Source: JBMOOG01 sp049324535 (GTDB lineage Bacteria; Pseudomonadota; Alphaproteobacteria; Rhodobacterales; Rhodobacteraceae). From it: DNA of 62,222 bases. The stretch lies in the NCBI GenBank assembly GCA_049324535.1, contig JBMOOG010000022.1, forward strand, positions 1 to 62,222. Direction: 5' to 3'. Within the stretch, counting starts at the first letter, position 1. The number at the start of each line of letters is the position of its first letter. The position numbers and the translations under genes were made by a program. The notes under the pieces were generated by a model that searched no databases, was not told the DNA's origin, and worked only from the letters and a program-made list of their open reading frames with translations. Positions 57,598 through 62,222 of the stretch are shown in pieces.

Positions 57598-58089
57598 ATG
57601 GCCCAGACACACCGGCTCGATGCCCGCGATCTCAAGATCGTCCGCGCCTTGCAGGATGACGGGCGGCTGTCGAACCTCGACCTGGCCCAGCGGGTGAACC
57701 TGTCGCCCTCGCCCTGCCTGCGCCGCGTCCGGCTTTTGGAGGAGGCCGGCGTGATCCGCGGCTATTCGGCCGACGTCGACCCCCGCGCACTCGGTCTGAA
57801 CGTCACCGCCTTCATCCGCATCACGCTGACGCGCCACGACCGCGACGCCGTCGCCCGGTTCGAATCGCGCGTGCGCGACATCGATGAGATCCTCGACTGC
57901 CACCTGCTGACCGGTGAGGCCGACTACCTTCTGCGCGTGATGGTCCCCGACCTCGACGCCTACGAGGGCTTTGTCCGCAACCGCCTGCATGCCATTCCCG
58001 GCATCGCCTCGATCACCACAAGCCTGGTCTATGGAACCGTCAAGTCCTCGCGGGTCTTTCCTCTGGCCTTGCTTCGGCCGGGAGGGTGA
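57598..58089 (+). CDS. Lrp/AsnC-family transcriptional regulator
   Basis: This 163-aa protein has an N-terminal HTH (LDARDLKIVRALQDDGRLSNLDLAQRVNLSPSPCLRRVRLLEEAGVIRGYSADVD) and a C-terminal RAM ligand domain (NVTAFIRITLTRHDRDAVARFE, GEADYLLRVMVPDLDAYEGF). ATG 57583 is within the palindromic operator, so I prefer ATG 57598. It faces mgl and is the likely methionine-responsive regulator of that gene (inference from position). Confidence 0.92.
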   Translation: MAQTHRLDARDLKIVRALQDDGRLSNLDLAQRVNLSPSPCLRRVRLLEEAGVIRGYSADVDPRALGLNVTAFIRITLTRHDRDAVARFESRVRDIDEILDCHLLTGEADYLLRVMVPDLDAYEGFVRNRLHAIPGIASITTSLVYGTVKSSRVFPLALLRPGG

Positions 58090-58123
58090 CGGCGGCGGGG
58101 CTGCGCCATCCGGGCGGGCTTTC

Positions 58124-58200
58124 TGGCGGCCCCAGAAGGACTCGAACCCTCAACCTTGGACTTAGAAGGTCCCTGCTCTATCCTGTTGAGCTATGGAGCC
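58124..58200 (-). tRNA. tRNA-Arg(TCT)
   Basis: The minus strand gives a 77-nt tRNA with acceptor GGCTCCA/TGGGGCC, discriminator G and encoded CCA. The D arm is AGCTCAACAGGATAGAGCA, the anticodon loop CTTCTAA has TCT, and the T arm has GGTTCGAGTCC. It reads AGA (and AGG by wobble), rare codons in this GC-rich genome. Confidence 0.97.
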
Positions 58201-58231
58201 GCGCGCGCATCTTTTGGGGCAGGCCGGCCCG

Positions 58232-58693
58232 TCACGCAAGCGTCATCGTCATGAAGACGGAATTCGGATCCTCGGCATAGCCCTCGAACGGGCCACATTC
58301 GGCAAAGCCCGCGCGCAGGTAGAGAGCGCGCGCGGCGATGAAGGTCGGCTGCACGCCGGTCTCTAGGCTGAGCCGTCGATAGCTGGCGGCGCGTGCCTCG
58401 GCGATGAGGTGGTCGAGCATCCGGCGCGACAGGCCACGGCCGCGTGCCTCGGCCAGCACATGCATCGACTTGATCTCGGCATGGCGTGCGTCGATGCGCT
58501 TGAGCGCGCCCATCGCCCGCGGCTCGCCGTCCTCGCGCAGGACATAGAAATCGATGCCGGGCGCGGCCAGCGCGTCGGCCGGCAGCATGTGGATCGACCC
58601 GGGCGGGGTGTCGGCGTGCATGTCGGCGGTGTGCCGGCGATGCAGCAGACCGAGGTCCGGCCCCAGCGGATCTTCGCGGGCAATGGCGAGCAT
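58232..58693 (-). CDS. GNAT family N-acetyltransferase
   Basis: This 153-aa acetyltransferase has GLLHRRHTADMHADTPPGSIHMLPADAL at the start, a core acetyl-CoA stretch MHVLAEARGRGLSRRMLDHLIAEARA and ALYLRAGFAECGPFEGYAEDPNSVFMTM. ATG 58693 lies 10 bp after the previous stop, and upstream codons overlap that gene. It resembles the putative acetyltransferase group common in alphaproteobacteria; the substrate is unknown. Confidence 0.88.
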   Translation of the reverse strand: MLAIAREDPLGPDLGLLHRRHTADMHADTPPGSIHMLPADALAAPGIDFYVLREDGEPRAMGALKRIDARHAEIKSMHVLAEARGRGLSRRMLDHLIAEARAASYRRLSLETGVQPTFIAARALYLRAGFAECGPFEGYAEDPNSVFMTMTLA

Positions 58694-58703
58694 GGCGGCG
58701 GCG

Positions 58704-59015
58704 TCAGTGCGACCAGGGTTCGCGGCGGTCAGTGGCGAAATTCTCGCCATAACCGCGCGGGCGGATGTTCGGCTTGCGCGGATGCGGGCGGGTCACGATC
58801 GCATCGATCCGGTTCTCGCGCGCATAGGCCTGCGCCTCTTCGAGCGTATCGAACCGCAGACGCACCTGCCGCTGGGTGTCCCCCGATCCGGTCCAGCCCA
58901 TCAGCGGGTCGAGCTCGAGCGGCTCTGCCGGGTCGAACTCGAGCACCCAGCCCTGCGCCTTGGCGGTGCCCGACTGAGTGGCGGTCCGGGCGGGTTGGTA
59001 GATGCGGGCGCGCAT
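58704..59015 (-). CDS. Complex I accessory subunit (NDUFS4/ETC complex I family)
   Basis: This 103-aa protein matches the small alphaproteobacterial homologue of mitochondrial NDUFS4 (18 kDa subunit): MRARIYQPARTATQSGTAKAQGWVLEFDP, DPLMGWTGSGDTQRQVRLRFDTLEEAQAYARENRIDAIV and NIRPRGYGENFATDRREPWSH. It stabilises the NADH-ubiquinone oxidoreductase arm. ATG 59015 is the family start. It is followed 10 bp later by the GNAT gene. Confidence 0.92.
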   Translation of the reverse strand: MRARIYQPARTATQSGTAKAQGWVLEFDPAEPLELDPLMGWTGSGDTQRQVRLRFDTLEEAQAYARENRIDAIVTRPHPRKPNIRPRGYGENFATDRREPWSH

Positions 59016-59142
59016 GCTCTTGCTCCGTCGTGATTGCCGCGTTGTTATCCGCCAAAGCCCGGGGCCGCGCAAGAGACGGGCCGACGGTCGGCAGCGGCTG
59101 TGCCCGTCGGTCGCCCGCAGTGTCATCGGGGGGGGAGAAGGT

Positions 59143-59202
59143 GGGCTGCCGACCGTGCTTTGGGAAGCATGGGTGGGTGTGTGGTGGTGCGGTCGGCAGC
59201 CC
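59143..59202. other. Long inverted repeat with internal hairpin, candidate structured RNA
   Basis: GGGCTGCCGACCG at 59143-59155 pairs perfectly with CGGTCGGCAGCCC at 59190-59202 across 34 nt. The loop holds TGCTT-TGGG-AAGCA and then a G/T-rich run. Adjacent GAAGG and CCTTC could extend the rod. No T-run follows on either strand, so it is not a simple terminator. It does not match tRNA, tmRNA, SRP or RNase P RNA that I know. Confidence 0.45.
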
Positions 59203-59320
59203 GTGCTCAATGCCCCTTCAACCTAGGGCCGAGTCGCGGCAATTGCAACCCTGAATTGTATTTTCTGACACGATTTCGCCACGACCCGGCCACAGGGAAC
59301 CGCCGCCCCCTCTTGAACGT

Positions 59321-59335
59321 GAACAAAAACGGATC
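59321..59335 (+). promoter_or_regulatory. Candidate LexA (SOS) box upstream of uvrB
   Basis: GAAC-N7-GATC differs by one base from the alphaproteobacterial LexA site GAAC-N7-GAAC (GTTC-N7-GTTC on the other strand). It ends 56 bp before the uvrB start. uvrB is a frequent SOS gene. Confidence 0.4.
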
Positions 59336-59391
59336 AGACTGCACCGCCGAACCCCACGTTGCCGCCCGATGCGCGCAAGGATCCAAGACCG

Positions 59392-61584
59392 ATGCCCCAC
59401 AACACCACGAACGCGCCGGTGCCGAGGCCGGACGTCCTGACCCGACCCAAGCTGGAAGGCGGCCGGCGATTCGTCATGCACAGCGAATTCCAGCCCGCGG
59501 GCGACCAGCCGACCGCCATCGCCGAACTGTCGGCTGGCATCGAGGCGGGCGAACGCGACCAGGTGCTGCTGGGCGCGACCGGCACCGGCAAGACCTACAC
59601 CATGGCCAAGGTGATCGAGGCGACCCAGCGCCCGGCCATCATCCTTGCGCCCAACAAGACGCTGGCCGCCCAGCTCTACGGCGAGTTCAAGGGCTTTTTC
59701 CCCGAGAACGCGGTCGAGTATTTCGTGAGCTACTACGACTACTACCAACCCGAGGCCTATGTGCCGCGCACCGACACCTTCATCGAGAAGGAATCCCAGA
59801 TCAACGAGCAGATCGACCGGATGCGCCACTCGGCCACGCGGGCGCTTCTGGAACGCGACGACGTCATCATCGTGGCCTCGGTGTCCTGCATCTACGGCAT
59901 CGGTTCGGTCGAGACCTATTCGGCGATGACGCAGGACCTGAAGGTGGGCGGACTTTACGACCAGCGCAAGTTCCTGTCGGAGCTGGTGGCCCAGCAGTAC
60001 CGGCGCCTCGACGCCGCCTTCCAGCGCGGATCGTTCCGGGTCAAGGGTGACACCGTCGATCTCTGGCCCGCCCACCTCGAGGATCGCGCTTGGCGGTTTT
60101 CCTTCTTCGGCGAGGAGCTCGAAGGCATCACCGAATTCGACCCGCTGACCGGCGCGCGGACCGACAGTTTCGAACAGGTGCGCATCTACGCCAATTCCCA
60201 CTACGTCACGCCCCGCCCGACGCTTCAGCAGGCGATCGTCGGCATCCGCAAGGAACTGCACCAGCGGCTGAAGCAACTGACCGAGGAGGGCAAACTGCTT
60301 GAGGCGCAGCGGCTGGAGCAGCGTACCAACTTCGACCTCGAGATGCTCGAGGCGACCGGGTCCTGCGCCGGGATCGAGAACTATTCGCGCTATCTGACCG
60401 GGCGCGCGCCGGGCGAGCCGCCGCCCACGCTCTTCGAGTTCATCCCCGACAACGCCATCGTCTTCGCCGACGAAAGCCATGTCTCGGTGCCGCAGATCGG
60501 CGGCATGTACCGGGGCGACTACCGGCGCAAGTTCACGCTTGCCGAGCACGGGTTCCGCCTGCCCTCCTGCATGGACAACCGCCCCCTCAAGTTCGAGGAA
60601 TGGGACGCGATGCGCCCGCAATCGGTCTTCGTCAGCGCGACGCCGGCCGCCTGGGAACTGGCGCAGGCCGGCGGCGTCTTCACCGAGCAGGTGATCCGCC
60701 CGACCGGGCTTCTGGATCCGCAGGTCGAGATCCGTCCGGTCGAGATGCAGGTGGACGACCTTCTGGACGAGGTGCGCAAGGTCGCGGCCCGCGGGCTGCG
60801 CACGCTGGTCACCACGCTGACCAAGCGCATGGCCGAGGACCTGACCGAATACCTGCACGAACAGGGCATCCGCGTGCGCTACATGCATTCCGACATCGAC
60901 ACGATCGAACGCATCGAGATCCTGCGCGACCTGCGGCTGGGCGCCTTCGACGTGCTGGTCGGCATCAACCTCTTGCGCGAGGGGCTCGACATTCCCGAAT
61001 GCGGGCTGGTGGCGATCCTCGACGCGGACAAGGAAGGGTTCCTGCGGTCGGAAACCTCATTGATCCAGACCATCGGCCGCGCGGCGCGCAACGCCGAGGG
61101 TCGGGTCATCATGTATGCCGACCGCATCACCGGCAGCATGGAACGCGCGCTGGCCGAGACCGACCGCCGGCGCGCCAAGCAGATCGCCTACAACGAGGCC
61201 CACGGCATCACGCCCCAGACGGTGAAGAAGAACGTCGAGGACGTGCTGGCCGGGCTCTGGCAGGGCGACACCGACATGGCGCGGGTGACGGCGACGGTCG
61301 AGCGCCCCATGCACGGCGCGAACCTCGAGGCGCATCTCGACGGGCTGCGCGTGCAGATGCGCAAGGCGGCCGAGAATCTGGAATTCGAGGAGGCGGCGCG
61401 GCTGCGCGACGAGATCAAGCGGCTCGAGGCCGTGGATCTTGTGCTGTCCGACGATCCGCTCGCGCGCCAGTCGGCGGTGGAAGAGGCGGTCGAAGGTGCC
61501 GTCAAGGCCCGCGGGCGGAGCACCGCCGGACGGGCCGGCACGCGGGCGAAGAAGCACGCGAAGGGGAAAGGGCGGGGGCGGTGA
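59392..61584 (+). CDS. uvrB: Excinuclease ABC subunit B
   Basis: This 730-aa nucleotide-excision-repair helicase/damage sensor has Walker A GATGTGKTYTMAK (61-73), the beta-hairpin region YYDYYQPEAYVPRTDTFIEKES, DESHVS (Walker B) and IQTIGRAARNAEGRVIMYAD (motif VI). The UvrC-binding UVR domain is near the C-terminus (LRVQMRKAAENLEFEEAARLRDEIKRLE), followed by a basic Lys/Arg tail. I chose ATG 59392; a TTG 33 bp upstream is possible. Confidence 0.97.
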   Translation: MPHNTTNAPVPRPDVLTRPKLEGGRRFVMHSEFQPAGDQPTAIAELSAGIEAGERDQVLLGATGTGKTYTMAKVIEATQRPAIILAPNKTLAAQLYGEFKGFFPENAVEYFVSYYDYYQPEAYVPRTDTFIEKESQINEQIDRMRHSATRALLERDDVIIVASVSCIYGIGSVETYSAMTQDLKVGGLYDQRKFLSELVAQQYRRLDAAFQRGSFRVKGDTVDLWPAHLEDRAWRFSFFGEELEGITEFDPLTGARTDSFEQVRIYANSHYVTPRPTLQQAIVGIRKELHQRLKQLTEEGKLLEAQRLEQRTNFDLEMLEATGSCAGIENYSRYLTGRAPGEPPPTLFEFIPDNAIVFADESHVSVPQIGGMYRGDYRRKFTLAEHGFRLPSCMDNRPLKFEEWDAMRPQSVFVSATPAAWELAQAGGVFTEQVIRPTGLLDPQVEIRPVEMQVDDLLDEVRKVAARGLRTLVTTLTKRMAEDLTEYLHEQGIRVRYMHSDIDTIERIEILRDLRLGAFDVLVGINLLREGLDIPECGLVAILDADKEGFLRSETSLIQTIGRAARNAEGRVIMYADRITGSMERALAETDRRRAKQIAYNEAHGITPQTVKKNVEDVLAGLWQGDTDMARVTATVERPMHGANLEAHLDGLRVQMRKAAENLEFEEAARLRDEIKRLEAVDLVLSDDPLARQSAVEEAVEGAVKARGRSTAGRAGTRAKKHAKGKGRGR

Positions 61585-61706
61585 ACTGCAGTGCGGACAA
61601 AAGGTGTCCTGTCTAAAAGCGGATCGACCACTTGCTCCATTGCTTGGATCGTGAGACCGTTCAGCAATTGCAGTCCAATGTGTGCGGCAAGCTTCGGAGG
61701 CTGTTC

Positions 61707-62100
61707 GTGCAAGAACATTTCCTCAGTCTTGATAAAGCAGTTGTCATCGACACTGAAACAACCGGCATCAACCCTCAAATAGACCGCATCGTTTCATTAT
61801 CAGCCTTAAAAGTGGACTTTTCGACCCTGACGTTGACGCCGGATGGATTGCTCCAACTTTCGTACGAGAAATTTGGCGAGTTGGTTGATCCCGAGAAAAG
61901 AATACCGCGCGAGGCAACCGCAATTCACGGGATTTCTGACGCGGATGTCGTCGGCAGGAGAACCTTCAGGCAGCTCGCGCCGGATTTCCTCGCCTTTGTT
62001 GGCGACTTGCCTCTTGTGGCACATAACATGAAATTTGACGGAAGGTTCCTCGACGCGGAGCTAGGCCGCTGTGGGAAGCCATTGCCGACTAATCAGCTTA
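61707..62100 (+). pseudogene. DnaQ-like 3'-5' exonuclease gene, interrupted by an IS element
   Basis: About 131 codons of a DEDD exonuclease are present: ExoI VVIDTETTG (Asp15, Glu17) and ExoII VAHNMKFDGRFLD. The ExoIII motif that should follow is missing because sequence typical of an IS5-family end begins near 62101. The start is probably GTG 61707, seven bases after GGAGG; codons before it are not family-like. Codon use is clearly more AT-rich than uvrB, so the gene was likely acquired. The rest may continue beyond the IS outside the window. Confidence 0.75.
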
Positions 62101-62222
62101 GGCTCCAGACTCATTGATTGTCAAAGCCAGAACAGGACGGTAGCGGCGAGGGTGACGGCAGAGAGGAAAACCCTGGGGCACCTGTCGTAGCGGGTGGCGA
62201 TGCGGCGCCAGTCCTTGAGCCT
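62101..62222 (-). mobile_element. IS5-family (IS427-like) insertion sequence, right part cut by window edge
   Basis: The element end begins near 62101 with GGCTCCAGACTCATTGATTG after TTA, a plausible YTAR-type target. It contains the 3' end of a transposase gene on the minus strand and runs off the window. It has inserted into a DnaQ-like exonuclease gene. The second end and target duplication are not in view. Confidence 0.75.
62121..62222 (-). CDS. IS5-family transposase, C-terminal fragment
   Basis: Thirty-three codons before TGA read RLKDWRRIATRYDRCPRVFL then SAVTLAATVLFWL. This is the conserved C-terminus of IS5/IS427-type DDE transposases (orfB), whose K-D-WRRIATRYDR stretch includes the end of the catalytic domain. 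The rest lies outside the window. Confidence 0.85.
   Translation of the reverse strand, partial: RLKDWRRIATRYDRCPRVFLSAVTLAATVLFWL

Larger units (their letters stand above)
59016..59391. other. Non-coding region upstream of uvrB with a long inverted repeat
   Basis: No gene is supported here. It contains a perfect 13-bp inverted repeat (59143-59155 and 59190-59202) enclosing a small TGCTT-TGGG-AAGCA hairpin, a third partial GGTCGGCAG copy near 59086-59095, an AT-richer stretch around 59245-59275 and a candidate SOS box at 59321-59335. The divergent genes at either side need promoters here. Confidence 0.6.

Overview
The window reads as a stretch of high-GC alphaproteobacterial chromosome, almost certainly from the order Rhodobacterales (Rhodobacter/Rhodovulum/Paracoccus-like). 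Three things point there. The gene neighbourhoods trpF-lapA-ihfB-rpsA-cmk-aroA, miaB-phoH-ybeY-corC-lnt-metK and irr/fabA-fabB-fabI are typical of the group. A SAM/SAH riboswitch, described from Rhodobacterales, precedes metK. Promoters are of the TTG-N16-18-TATAG type. No species is assigned.

Layout. (1) 1-6.6 kb: an accessory region 3' of a tRNA-Ser(GCT) gene, holding the end of hsdR, hsdM and hsdS of a type I restriction-modification system, and convergent to it a coupled pair encoding a three-Cys-motif (DUF5131, Gp37/Gp68) protein and its TcmP partner. This looks like a defence island whose integrase lies outside the window. (2) 6.9-16.8 kb: ychF, trpA, lldD, two tandem paralogous MFS transporters, rplY, pth, DUF2332 and DUF2237. 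(3) 16.7-19.0 kb: an unusual cluster of a membrane-anchored LuxR-type regulator, two exported PepSY-like proteins with long Asp-rich tails, and an exported Ser/Asp/Gly-rich protein. (4) 19.2-28.2 kb: trpB, trpF, lapA, ihfB, rpsA, a glutathione peroxidase, cmk and aroA, with a DUF4394 gene and a GNAT gene between trpB and trpF. (5) 28.3-39.5 kb: a phytase-like exported esterase with a PHO-box-like promoter, trmB, a ClpP-fold exported protein, metK, lnt, corC-like, ybeY, phoH, a lipoprotein/OmpA pair sharing a new sequence module, and miaB.

(6) 39.6-45.7 kb: an unrecognised 288-aa protein, an XRE regulator facing a helically phased TGCAAC array, a DUF1127 protein, irr, and fabA-fabB-fabI. (7) 45.8-51.2 kb: six genes (haloacid dehalogenase, alpha/beta hydrolase, PLP dehydratase, enol-lactonase-like hydrolase with a His/Asp tail, another hydrolase, MFS exporter), four of whose junctions are ATGA overlaps, looking like a catabolic operon. 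(8) 51.2-58.1 kb: an enolase-superfamily enzyme, an NAD-dependent SAF-type oxidoreductase, a large homodimeric-E1/transketolase-like enzyme, and methionine gamma-lyase divergent from an Lrp regulator with a perfect palindromic operator. (9) 58.1-62.2 kb: tRNA-Arg(TCT), a GNAT gene, a complex I accessory subunit, a structured intergenic region, uvrB, and a compositionally different DnaQ-like exonuclease gene broken by an IS5-family element at the window edge.

The core genes serve translation and RNA modification, tryptophan and aromatic synthesis, fatty acid synthesis, SAM synthesis with RNA-level control, envelope biogenesis and DNA repair. The accessory genes sit in gaps within these conserved blocks, which is where the less described biology is. 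All calls come from reading the sequence; no database search was possible.
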